A stretch of DNA of 64,000 nucleotides from CAZWRV01 sp964636325. Its GTDB lineage: Bacteria > Verrucomicrobiota > Lentisphaeria > Victivallales > GWF2-50-93. Position 1 is the stretch's first letter. Each line of letters starts with the position of its first letter. Below the pieces are notes generated by a model. It did no database searches. It saw only the letters and a program-made list of their open reading frames with translations, and was not told where the DNA came from. Positions 52,466 through 61,710 of the stretch are shown here, one piece after another. The position numbers and the translations under genes were made by a program. The stretch spans positions 1-64,000 of the forward strand of contig CAZWRV010000027.1 in assembly GCA_964636325.1 (NCBI GenBank), written 5' to 3'.

Positions 52466-53173
52466 CTATCCTGATTTGCCACCCATAATTGAATCCCTAG
52501 AGCATTGGGACAATACGTAATCACGATTTCGATGACACTTAGAACAGTTTTGAACCCCTTTATTACTATCGAAGGAATTTTCTTTACCACATACGCAATA
52601 CCACAAATTCCCTTCTTGAAGACCAAATCTAACCGCGTCCTTTCCAGCAAATATTCGAAGTTTAGATAATTCGGCATCTGGATCTGAGTTTTTTAGTATT
52701 TCTTCCCCTTCTGTTGCATTTGAAGGAGCTTTTTTCTCTGTTCCCTGAAATATGCCCCATGCAATTCTTATGGCGGCTAAACCTATAGCTCCAGGGATGA
52801 AAGCTATCCACCAAAGAAACTTTACACCGCCAGGGATATTTCCTTGAGCTATACACCACAATGCGACGCATAACAGCAATATGCCCAACACAAGGCAGCC
52901 AACGCCGGCACAACCATCAGAATTAGCAGTGGCATTGTCTTGTTGCATTTTACTGGCATTTTCATTTTTATGAGGAACTGCTTCATCTTTATGTTCCTCA
53001 TTTATTTCTTCGATATTGCATGATTTTTTCTCAGCAGGAATCTTTTCAATTCTGATCCTGCCATCAGAAGTGACAGTTATAGTATTGCAACATATTGGAC
53101 AATTGACTTTTTCAGCAGTTGAAATATCCTCGACTTCCAGGCGTTGACTGCAATTTGGACATGCAAATTTCAT
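52466..53173 (-). CDS. zinc-ribbon membrane protein, AT-rich
   Basis: This 235-aa protein has an N-terminal zinc ribbon (FACPNCSQRLEVEDISTAEKVNCPICCNTITV: CxxC and CPxC pairs), a charged linker, a membrane region with two helices (VGCLVLGILLLCVALWCIAQ; LWWIAFIPGAIGLAAIRIAWGIF), and a C-terminal ribbon-like part (NLWYCVCGKENSF, NCSKCHRNRDY). Its function is unknown. Codon use is AT-rich and clearly unlike the GC-rich neighbours, suggesting acquisition from elsewhere. The flanks, 52250-52465 and 53174-53320, are also AT-rich and hold no other gene. Confidence 0.72.
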   Translation of the reverse strand: MKFACPNCSQRLEVEDISTAEKVNCPICCNTITVTSDGRIRIEKIPAEKKSCNIEEINEEHKDEAVPHKNENASKMQQDNATANSDGCAGVGCLVLGILLLCVALWCIAQGNIPGGVKFLWWIAFIPGAIGLAAIRIAWGIFQGTEKKAPSNATEGEEILKNSDPDAELSKLRIFAGKDAVRFGLQEGNLWYCVCGKENSFDSNKGVQNCSKCHRNRDYVLSQCSRDSIMGGKSG

Positions 53174-53344
53174 AATAAGCCTCCAAGTACTTAAAGTAAT
53201 TTAAAGCTTCCTTCTGGAAATTCAAGAAGACCGGGATCACACCTATTATTTAGTAATATAGGATATGCGAATTGCTTTCATGCCCAGCTGCAAGATGCTA
53301 ATGATTAAAGGATAACGCGTCTCATGTCGACACCTTCCACGAGG

Positions 53345-53364
53345 TTCGCAGGCCTCCCTGCGAA
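53345..53364. terminator. hairpin in the 53.2-53.5 kb gap
   Basis: TTCGCAGG-CCTC-CCTGCGAA forms an 8-bp stem followed on the plus strand by A-rich sequence, which reads as a U tract only for transcripts coming from the other strand upstream. The 335-bp gap 53174-53508 otherwise shows nothing that I can name. Confidence 0.35.
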
Positions 53365-53508
53365 AAACTTAAAAAAGTACGCCGCCTTTTCCGTCAAAGG
53401 CGATTAGGGGGCACTGTATTTACGGGCGGAATATTGAAGTGCCGAATGGTGCCAGCCACCGTCGGAGAAGGTGGCGTACTTGTGGGAAGTATCAGAGGGG
53501 CAACGCAC

Positions 53509-54476
53509 TTAAGACAAGTCAACAGCGCGGTGCCTGCCGATAGACTTCAAAATGGCCTCGACCATCAGCAGATCGCCGAGAGTGTCGGAAGGTTTGTTCC
53601 GGCAATTGTTCTTTCCGCCGTATATAGTCAATGTGCCGATGCCGTTTTTGGCTGGGACCAGTTCCAGCGAGGCTTCCGTGCCGACAAACGTCAGAGACTA
53701 TCCCGGAAGTCCGGGTGATGAGACGAAACCGGCGGTCATGCTGCAGAGGACTTCCTCTGGGAAGAGGATGTTTGCTACGCAGGTCTCCTCTGTTATCAAG
53801 CCCGGGTCGGTATGGCGCTTTCAGTTCGCGAACGCAGAGACGAACTGCGGGTCGCCGGCCAGCCAGCGGACCGGATTGATGAAGCAGTAGGTCATGTGGG
53901 TCAGTGGCATACCACCGCTTTCGCCTTGTGAATAGTACCATAGTCGAGATATCTCCGTTCCACAGGGCGATGCTCCGGATCGCCACAAGCATTCCCAGGC
54001 GTCCGGCCCGAAGCATGTCCCGCGCGGTTTCCCAGACGGGGCTATGGCGCTGTTCATATTCCGCTTCTACGACAAGGCGGTGTTTTCCGGTGAGGGCGGC
54101 GATCCTGCGTGCGGCGGCGGGTGACTCCGCCGACGTGCCGCCGATAAGCGCATGCAAGCTCTTGTCAAGCGCGAAAAGGACGATTTCGTCCTGCGCCTAA
54201 TGCGGAACCTCCACCAGAAGTGTGTCAAGCTTGGTTTCAATGAGGCGCCGGTAGTCGTCGTCGAAGCAGGCATCGCATCCTATTTCACGGCCGCAGGCGT
54301 GGGCGCGTTCAATTCCGCTTGGAGGCCACGCCGCAGATTACAGCGGTTTTGGACGCGAGAAAGGCTTTTCCGCGCAGAAGCGCCATTCCACCTGCCCCGG
54401 CTATCGCCACGTGTTTAAGCGTCGGCGTGGCCGCCCCGGATGGCGCGGCGTCTTCATTGTCCCTGTCCTTCTTCAT
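53509..54476 (-). pseudogene. decayed Gfo/Idh/MocA-family oxidoreductase
   Basis: Joining frames on the minus strand gives a full-length protein of about 322 codons. It starts at ATG 54476, then LKHVAIAGAGGMALLRGKAF (Rossmann), CDACFDDDYRRLIE, LDTLLVEVPH, AEYEQRHSPVWETARDMLRAG, WYYSQGESGGMPLTHMTY, NPVRWLAGDPQFVSAFAN, ITEETCVANILFPEE and FVGTEASLELVPAKNG, ending VDLS. The frame is broken by a shift near 54310, another near 53950, and in-frame stops at 54197 (TAG), 53821 (TGA) and 53698 (TAG). The order of motifs fits this NAD(P)-dependent sugar oxidoreductase family. Several independent lesions mean that it is long dead rather than a sequencing error. Confidence 0.85.
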
Positions 54477-54630
54477 GATTCACACGGATATATCTGCGGA
54501 CGGCACCGGATCAAGCGGACTTATGCGAACCTTGCCCGTCTAGTTTTTTGCTTTAATTTTCAGGTTGTGTTTTGCCTTGCCCCGATTATGGATTATAGTA
54601 TGGCTTCAATTTTTCTGAAAGGGGCTCCAA

Positions 54631-55730
<1,100 letters not shown>

Positions 55731-55731
<1 letters not shown>

Positions 55732-55764
55732 TGATTATTTCCCGGCCTTCCGTAAAATAATCAC
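55731..55764 (+). terminator. hairpin after the sugar ABC ATPase gene
   Basis: GTGATTATTT and AAATAATCAC pair perfectly over 10 bp around a 14-nt loop, starting at the last base of the stop codon. It probably ends the transcript, although a U tract is absent. Confidence 0.45.
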
Positions 55765-55912
55765 AGTGATGGTAATAATTCCGCCGGGGCTTCATCTGCC
55801 TTTCCGCCTTCAGGCTGTTCAATTCTGATTTCCTGGCGTCGAAGATCGACATGGATGAAAGGCGTAATCGGCTCCATAACCCGGACAGTCCTCCGCTCAG
55901 GAAATCTGAACA

Positions 55913-57112
55913 ATGAAGAAAGTCTTCGACAGCGTCGAATCCGTCGTCTCAGCCTACAAGAGCGGCGAGATGATAGTCCTCACCGACGACGAGAACCGGG
56001 AGAACGAGGGCGACATTGTAGTCGCGGCGGTCCATGCCGACCACCGTGCGATAAACTTCATGGCGAAGCACGGCCGTGGCCTCATCTGCGTTCCGATCAC
56101 GGAGGAGAGGGCGAAGGAGCTCGGCCTGGACATCATGGCCCCGCTCAAGGACTCCTTCCACACGGCGTTCACGGTGAGCGTGGACGCTGCCAAGGGGATC
56201 ACGACGGGTATTTCCGCATACGACCGCGCAAAGACGATAGCTACAATCATAGATCCGGCCAGCACTCCTTCGAACCTGGTCGTCCCCGGCCATGTCTTCC
56301 CCTTGATTTCCCGACCCGGCGGCGTGCTTCAGCGGGCCGGGCACACCGAGGCCGCGGTCGACATGGCGAAGATGGCGGGCCTCTATCCTGCGGCGGTGAT
56401 CTGCGAGATAATGAACGAGGACGGCTCCATGGCGAGGCTTCCGGAGCTCCTCAAGTTCAGCAGAAAGCACAAGCTCCGCATCTGCTCCATCGCCGAGCTC
56501 ATCGCCTATCGCAGGCGGAACGAGAGGCTCGTGGCGCGCGAACAGACCGTTTCCCTTCCCACGGAAGCCGGCGACTTCAAGCTTCACCTCTACCGTTCTA
56601 TCGTGGACGGCATGGAACACCTTGCACTGGTCTACGGCGAAGTCGAGGGCAAGGAGGGCGTCCTTGTGCGGGTTCACAGCGAATGTCTGACGGGCGACGT
56701 CTTCCATTCCCTGCGCTGCGACTGCGGCGAACAGCTTGACACCGCGATGCGCCAGATCGTGCAGGAAGGGCAAGGCATCATCGTCTACATGCGGCAGGAA
56801 GGGCGCGGCATCGGCCTGGCCAACAAGATACACGCATACCGCCTTCAGGAGGAGGAAGGGCTCGACACCGTAGAGGCCAACATCAAGCTGGGATTCCCGC
56901 CGGACCTGCGCGAATACGGACTCGGGGCCCAGATACTCCTAGACCTCAAGGTCAAGAGTATCAGGCTTCTCACCAACAACCCCCACAAGATCGTCGGCGT
57001 CGAAGGCTACGGCCTCAAGATCGTCGGTCGCGTCCCCATCGTCACCCCCCCCCACAAGCACAACATCAAGTACCTCAGCACCAAGAAGAAGAAGATGGGG
57101 CATATTATCTGA
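55913..57112 (+). CDS. ribBA: bifunctional DHBP synthase / GTP cyclohydrolase II
   Basis: This 399-aa riboflavin enzyme catalyses both first committed steps. The N-terminal half (about 1-200) is the RibB part, with MIVLTDDENRENEGDIVVAA, MAKHGRGLICVPI and RPGGVLQRAGHTEAAVD. The C-terminal half is RibA, with VRVHSECLTGDVFHSLRCDCGEQL (in part; zinc-binding Cys) and VYMRQEGRGIGLANKI. Both sets of motifs look complete. An 8-C run occurs near the 3' end (PPHKH region). No FMN riboswitch is recognised in the 180 bp upstream. Confidence 0.96.
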   Translation: MKKVFDSVESVVSAYKSGEMIVLTDDENRENEGDIVVAAVHADHRAINFMAKHGRGLICVPITEERAKELGLDIMAPLKDSFHTAFTVSVDAAKGITTGISAYDRAKTIATIIDPASTPSNLVVPGHVFPLISRPGGVLQRAGHTEAAVDMAKMAGLYPAAVICEIMNEDGSMARLPELLKFSRKHKLRICSIAELIAYRRRNERLVAREQTVSLPTEAGDFKLHLYRSIVDGMEHLALVYGEVEGKEGVLVRVHSECLTGDVFHSLRCDCGEQLDTAMRQIVQEGQGIIVYMRQEGRGIGLANKIHAYRLQEEEGLDTVEANIKLGFPPDLREYGLGAQILLDLKVKSIRLLTNNPHKIVGVEGYGLKIVGRVPIVTPPHKHNIKYLSTKKKKMGHII

Positions 57113-57326
57113 GTGGCTGGATGGATGGACGCCAGATTGATAGATGACTTGGGGGGACGGGGGGTAGTAATTCCAAAACTTCCACCAATGCTTCGCCGAG
57201 CGTTCAACCTAATAGCCGCAGTCGGCCGCATTTGCCGTAGCTGCCAGGCAGCAAGACGCAGCTGTGGTGACCACTGCAAGTTGAAGCTGACGAAGTAGAT
57301 ATGGCGAATGCGGCCAACCCTCCCGG

Positions 57327-57428
57327 GTTGAAAATATGCCGAAACTGGCTTTCACTCATTGGGTGAAAGCCTCTAAATATGTAAATGCCTTATTATGAGA
57401 GTGTTAATTTATAAAGCATATTTTCAAC
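57327..57428. repeat. nested inverted repeat in the ribBA-arcC gap
   Basis: The outer arms GTTGAAAATATGC (57327-57339) and GCATATTTTCAAC (57416-57428) are perfect over 13 bp. Inside lies a 9-bp hairpin GGCTTTCAC-TCATTGG-GTGAAAGCC (57347-57371). It sits between two convergent genes and may terminate both. The remaining part of the gap (57113-57326) shows no supported gene. Confidence 0.6.
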
Positions 57429-57467
57429 TGCGGCAATTAGGTTCAATCCATTCGCCGGACTCCGGGC

Positions 57468-58433
57468 TCAAGTCCAGACGATGTGCGTGCCGTTCCTGCT
57501 TTCCAGTGCTTCTTCGAGACTTTCGGCGTTGGTTATGATCGCGCGCCGGCCGCCGTTTTCGAGATAGTGCAGGGCGGCCTCGATCTTGGGCTTCATGCTG
57601 CCAGGAGGGAAGTGGCCTTCGTTCATATACTGCTTGGCCAGGCTGTAGGTAATGTTGATGAGGGGCTCCTGGTCCGGCTTGCCGAAGTTGAGATATGCCT
57701 TGTCGACCCCGGTGAGTATGATCAGCAGGTCCGCCTTGATGTCGTTGGCGAGAAGGGCGCTCGTGAGATCCTTGTCGATGACGGCCTCCACCCCGACGTA
57801 ACGGCCGTCGTCGTCCTTTATGATAGGGATTCCTCCGCCGCCCGCGGCGATGACGACGTTCCCGCTGTAGACGAGCGAGCGGATCATGTCGCTCTGTATG
57901 ATGCGTTTAGGCATAGGGCTAGGGACGATTCTGCGGTATCCGCGGCCGGAATCCTCGACCATCTTCCATTCGGGATTTTCTGACAGCAGACGGTCGGCCT
58001 CGGGCTTAGTATAGAAAGGCCCGACCGGCTTGGTCGGCTTTCCGAACGCCGGATCGTCCCTGTCAACGCGGACCTGAGTGATCATAGTCACCACGTATTT
58101 CCCGGTCTTGTGGCGGCGGAGATGGTTGAGGAGTTCATCTTGGAGGATGTAGCCCAGCGAGCCTTCCGTCTGCGCGACAAGGACATCCAGGGGCATCGGC
58201 GGCAGTTCCGCCATGGTCAGGTCTCGCTGGCGCATGAGCGTCCCCACCTGCGGGCCGTTTCCATGGGTTATGACCAGGTCATAGCCCTTCTCTATGACCG
58301 CGAGGAGCTTCTCGCACATGCGGTTCGCAGCGGCGCGCTCGTTCTCGATTGTGTAGTCGTCGCCCTTCAGGGAAAACGCGTTCCCGCCGAACGCGACAAG
58401 CGCAACGGAACCTGCCCTGACTTTTGTCTTCAT
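57468..58433 (-). CDS. arcC: carbamate kinase
   Basis: This 321-aa enzyme of the amino-acid kinase family makes ATP from carbamoyl phosphate and ADP. The start at ATG 58433 has GAGG eight bases before it; the longer frame adds 11 residues. Motifs: VALVAFGGNAF, LVITHGNGPQVG, AQTEGSLGYILQ, VVTMITQVRVDRDDPAF, VIAAGGGGIPII, ALLANDIKADLLIILTGVDK and PPGSMKPKIEAAL. It is usually coupled to arginine, agmatine or purine degradation, but no deiminase or carbamoyltransferase is in the window. Confidence 0.95.
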   Translation of the reverse strand: MKTKVRAGSVALVAFGGNAFSLKGDDYTIENERAAANRMCEKLLAVIEKGYDLVITHGNGPQVGTLMRQRDLTMAELPPMPLDVLVAQTEGSLGYILQDELLNHLRRHKTGKYVVTMITQVRVDRDDPAFGKPTKPVGPFYTKPEADRLLSENPEWKMVEDSGRGYRRIVPSPMPKRIIQSDMIRSLVYSGNVVIAAGGGGIPIIKDDDGRYVGVEAVIDKDLTSALLANDIKADLLIILTGVDKAYLNFGKPDQEPLINITYSLAKQYMNEGHFPPGSMKPKIEAALHYLENGGRRAIITNAESLEEALESRNGTHIVWT

Positions 58434-58451
58434 CGTAAAACCTCGGATTTC

Positions 58452-58478
58452 GCGGAGAACAATCACCGCGCACGGCTA
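58452..58478 (-). repeat. CGGTKA hairpin element without 7-nt repeats
   Basis: Read on the minus strand it is GTAGCCGTGC followed by GCGGTGA-TTGT-TCTCCGC, with one mismatched pair. It matches the hairpin part of the leaders at 46960-46977 and 59864-59890. It fills the gap between the SGNH gene at 58483 and the carbamate kinase start. Confidence 0.6.
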
Positions 58479-58482
58479 CTTA

Positions 58483-59682
58483 TCACTGATACGCGGCGGG
58501 CTTTGGCTCGAGCCAGTTCACCAGGTGTTCCCTGAGCGCGAACGCGAACCAGAAATTTCCATAAGGACAGTAGTGTCCGAATACTTGCGCGCCGGCCCGC
58601 TCTATGTAGAACCTTTCGAGGAACTTTTCCAGAGGCAGGTTGAAGTTCTTGAATTCCTCTGCCTTCTTCGTGAGGAAGTCCACATAGAGGTACTTGTTCT
58701 TGTCCAGCCAGTCGATGAACGACTGGTCGAAACGCGTCCCGTTCTGGATGTATTCCATGTAGGCGGGAACATCGTAACTGGTGAGGACCATCAGTTTCCT
58801 GTTGTTCTTGTCGGCCCAGGTGCGCAACTTGTCGAGAATGAACTCAGTGGATCGCATGCCGTAGGCGTAGTGGAGTCTGCGGGCGTCGGCGGCTCTCTTC
58901 TTGGGGTTGCGAAGGTCAACTTTGACGTTGAGGGCTTCAGCGAGCTTCTCTGACTCTTCTATCGGGGCTTCGCCTCCCTCTCGCAGCGTGTAGAGATGTA
59001 CGACCGGATCGTCCTTGAACGTCTCATAATAGGCATCCTTGCCGACAAGCTTGTAGAGGTCTTCGCCCTTCTTGCACATCCCCGGAACTTCGATGAAGCC
59101 GCCCTTTTTGAAGTCGTAGCGGACATGTGCCCAGGGGAAGCCGTGGACCGGATAGCCGTCGATCCTGCCGCGGGGAAGGTCGCGGCACATCCATCCGACG
59201 CGGTTCCAGCGGGCGGCATCAACGTTGCGCATGTGGTCGTCGTCCCACACGTTCATGATGATGTATTCGGCGGCGAGATCCTTGTCGACCTCGGTCATCA
59301 TAGCCCTCTGATACGTCTGGTAGACGCCGTATCCGCCGACCCCGAAGTTGCGGATGGGCTCCCGGAGATGTGCGGCCAGTATTTCCTGCCATGTTTCGCC
59401 GTCGCTAACCTGTGCGCACTGCGTGTAGCTGTCGCCGTAGGTGTTGATCCTGCAAGGCTTGTCCGCGCAGTTTATCATTTTGCGGTGCCCGCCATGCTTC
59501 TCATACTGGTAGGAGCAGAGTGTCTTGCGCATGCCGTCCCGGAACACGTAGTCGTGGAGGGTATAGCCGAGGACAGGATGGAACTTCAGGAAAGAAGGAT
59601 TCTTCTTGTCGAGCACCTTGTCTATTTCAACCTTGTGATATGCCGCAGCATCCAAAACTTCCCTCACACCGAACGATGCCAT
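58483..59682 (-). CDS. SGNH-hydrolase-like protein
   Basis: This 399-aa protein without signal peptide contains RINTYGDSYTQCAQV with the nucleophile-type GDS (Ser85), and RNFGVGGYGVYQTYQRA, matching blocks I and II of SGNH/GDSL hydrolases (Gly and Asn in oxyanion positions). A C-terminal FGHYCPYGN gives a candidate catalytic His. Between them lies a long insert (about 150-350). Such proteins deacylate sugars or lipids. It is upstream of and co-directional with carbamate kinase, 49 bp apart, but no pathway link is obvious. Confidence 0.78.
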   Translation of the reverse strand: MASFGVREVLDAAAYHKVEIDKVLDKKNPSFLKFHPVLGYTLHDYVFRDGMRKTLCSYQYEKHGGHRKMINCADKPCRINTYGDSYTQCAQVSDGETWQEILAAHLREPIRNFGVGGYGVYQTYQRAMMTEVDKDLAAEYIIMNVWDDDHMRNVDAARWNRVGWMCRDLPRGRIDGYPVHGFPWAHVRYDFKKGGFIEVPGMCKKGEDLYKLVGKDAYYETFKDDPVVHLYTLREGGEAPIEESEKLAEALNVKVDLRNPKKRAADARRLHYAYGMRSTEFILDKLRTWADKNNRKLMVLTSYDVPAYMEYIQNGTRFDQSFIDWLDKNKYLYVDFLTKKAEEFKNFNLPLEKFLERFYIERAGAQVFGHYCPYGNFWFAFALREHLVNWLEPKPAAYQ

Positions 59683-59863
59683 TCTCCGTCTCCCTTATGA
59701 TGATATTAGAAGAATAAATTAGCGCCCTGTTTTTGGCAGACGGTGAATTTAGACCGCCATGCCGCGAAATCAAGCAGGCCGGGAAGTTTGAAAAGCGGAA
59801 ATCCAAAGGTATCATAACGGAACGGATGCCGGACGGAGGTGAGTGAATGCCCCCGCCTCTCCA

Positions 59864-59945
59864 GTTGCCGTGCACGGTTATTATTAACCGCGTTTTTCAC
59901 CCGAACACCCAGCAACGAACAACCAATAACCGACAACTGATAACA
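59864..59945 (+). repeat. composite leader: hairpin plus AAC-type 7-nt repeats before the alcohol dehydrogenase
   Basis: GTTGCCGTGC is followed by the hairpin CGGTTA-TTAT-TAACCG (59875-59890), then a spacer and the units AACGAAC, AACCAAT, AACCGAC, AACTGAT and AACA, ending directly at ATG 59946. The hairpin arms differ from those at 46960-46977 by a paired change (G-C to T-A) that keeps base pairing. Confidence 0.8.
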
Positions 59946-61625
59946 ATGCCTCAACAAATACCAGACAAGATGCTCGCATGGCCGCTCTACGGGGCGGGGA
60001 TGGAGAATTTTGGAGTGGACGACAAGCCTGTCCTGGTCGACGTTCCGAAAACCGGAGACGATGAACTTCTCGTCCGGATAGACGCAGTCGGCCTCTGCTT
60101 CTCCGACGTGAAGCTGATCAAGACCGGCGAAAACCATCCGCGTGTCGTTTCAAAGGATCTCAAAAAACATCCGGTGATACCCGGCCACGAGGCGGTGATG
60201 ACGGTTGTCAAGGTAGGCTCGAAGCTGAAGGACCGCTTCAAGCTCGGCCAGCGCTTCATAATCCAGGCCGACATCTTCTACCAGGGCAAGGCCCTAGCCT
60301 ACGGATACGCCCTCGACGGCGGCTTCGCCCAGTACAGCAGGATCGACAAGACCGTATTCGACGGCGACGAATGCTGCTATCTCCTTCCTATAGCGGAATC
60401 TACGCCGGCAGCCATCGCCGCGATGATCGAACCGTGGACCTGCGTCATCGCCAGCTACATGATCGAAAAGCGGACTGCCCCGCTAAAGGGCGGGAGAATC
60501 TTGCTCGCCGGAGAGAAGGACGACGCTAAAGTTTATGAGCCCGGCAAGCTCGTCAAGAACGCCCTGCCCTCCGAAATTATTGTCTTCGGACTCGGCGACG
60601 GGAACCTTGCGGCGATCAGGGAGCAGCTGCCCGGCGCAAAGATAGTCCGCCTGGACAATCAGCCCCAGGACGGGGCTTTCGACGACATCTTCATATGCAA
60701 CATGCGCGGCCGCGCCATGGCGGAGAAGATCGCGGCCTTGGGTTCCAAGAACGCGGTCGTGAGCTTCATAGGCAGATATCCTGCGGAGAAGTGGGGCTTC
60801 GATGTCGGCGCGATCCACTACAAGGGATGGTTCTACCAGGGCGCCGATTCGCTCAACCTTTCCGACGCCTACGGCCGCAACGTCCGGGCCGCCCTGAAGA
60901 AGGGCGGCGCATGCTGGCTGGTCGGAGGCGCGGGCGCGATGGGGCAGATGCACACCCAGCTCGCCGTCGAATCGCCGGACGGCCCGTCCAGGATACTCGT
61001 CACCGACATGGACGACGTCCGCCTCAGGAGCCTCTGCGGCAGACTGGAGGAGAAGGCCAAGTCACGAGGAATTGAGTTCAAGGCGTTGAACCCGAAGAAC
61101 TTCAAGTCGCCGTCCGAGTTCGAAGCCGAAGTCGCGAAATTCGCAGCGGCGAACGGAGGCTTCGACGACATCGTGATGCTGGTGCCGGTAGTAGCCGTCC
61201 TCAACTCATCCGTCCGATTCCTTAAGAAGGACGGCCTCATGAACATATTTGCCGGAATCCCGGCGGGGACATCAGGGCTTCTGGACATCAAGGAAATTTC
61301 GGAGAACGGCGTGCGCTATATCGGCGCAAGCGGAAGCCTCACGGCTCACCTCAGGCATACTCTGGAACTGACTGAAAGGAGGAAGATCGATCCGTCCACG
61401 GCACTCGCCGCGATCGGCGGAATGCGCGAGCTCAAAAAGGGGCTCGAGGCCGTCGCCAACGCAAAGTTCCCAGGAAAGACCGTCATATTCCCCAACATCG
61501 AATCAATGCCGCTCACCGCGCTTACCGATATCGGGACACTAGCGCCCGGACTTGAAAAGACACTCTCGTCCGAAGGTCTTTATACGATGGAGACGGAGAA
61601 GGCGCTTTTGAAGAGCAAAGGGTGA
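59946..61625 (+). CDS. long zinc-type alcohol dehydrogenase (L-sorbose-1-phosphate reductase-like)
   Basis: This protein is 559 aa from ATG 59946; the frame is open further upstream only because the repeat leader lacks stops. The GroES-like N-terminus has VGLCFSDVKLIK (Cys51, zinc), then PVIPGHEAVMTV (His81). The NAD-binding GGAGAMG motif in WLVGGAGAMGQMHTQLA occurs only near residue 330, after an extra region of about 150 residues that itself contains a second Rossmann-like segment (EIIVFGLGDGNLAAIREQLPG). The usual family length is 340-430 aa. The sugar-phosphate reductase subfamily is my best guess. There is no ribosome binding site; the start follows AAC-type repeats. Confidence 0.78.
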   Translation: MPQQIPDKMLAWPLYGAGMENFGVDDKPVLVDVPKTGDDELLVRIDAVGLCFSDVKLIKTGENHPRVVSKDLKKHPVIPGHEAVMTVVKVGSKLKDRFKLGQRFIIQADIFYQGKALAYGYALDGGFAQYSRIDKTVFDGDECCYLLPIAESTPAAIAAMIEPWTCVIASYMIEKRTAPLKGGRILLAGEKDDAKVYEPGKLVKNALPSEIIVFGLGDGNLAAIREQLPGAKIVRLDNQPQDGAFDDIFICNMRGRAMAEKIAALGSKNAVVSFIGRYPAEKWGFDVGAIHYKGWFYQGADSLNLSDAYGRNVRAALKKGGACWLVGGAGAMGQMHTQLAVESPDGPSRILVTDMDDVRLRSLCGRLEEKAKSRGIEFKALNPKNFKSPSEFEAEVAKFAAANGGFDDIVMLVPVVAVLNSSVRFLKKDGLMNIFAGIPAGTSGLLDIKEISENGVRYIGASGSLTAHLRHTLELTERRKIDPSTALAAIGGMRELKKGLEAVANAKFPGKTVIFPNIESMPLTALTDIGTLAPGLEKTLSSEGLYTMETEKALLKSKG

Positions 61626-61710
61626 ATAGATGGGGACAAATGATGGGGACAAACACAGACATCCTGATCCGTGGAAAATAAAAATAATGATTTAATCGGG
61701 AGGCGGAACC

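Noticed and set aside
52345..52677. 110-codon open frame on the minus strand
   Set aside because: It overlaps the zinc-ribbon gene in another frame; the zinc-ribbon frame has clear motifs and this one has none.
57113..57298. 61-codon open frame directly after ribBA
   Set aside because: It has no ribosome binding site or recognisable family. It lies in a repeat-rich convergent gap.
59847..59945. 33-residue extension of the dehydrogenase
   Set aside because: It is the in-frame translation of the hairpin and AAC-repeat leader, not conserved protein.
61629..61660. Doubled GATGGGGACAAA sequence after the dehydrogenase
   Set aside because: Two short copies alone give no structure or family; it is probably incidental.
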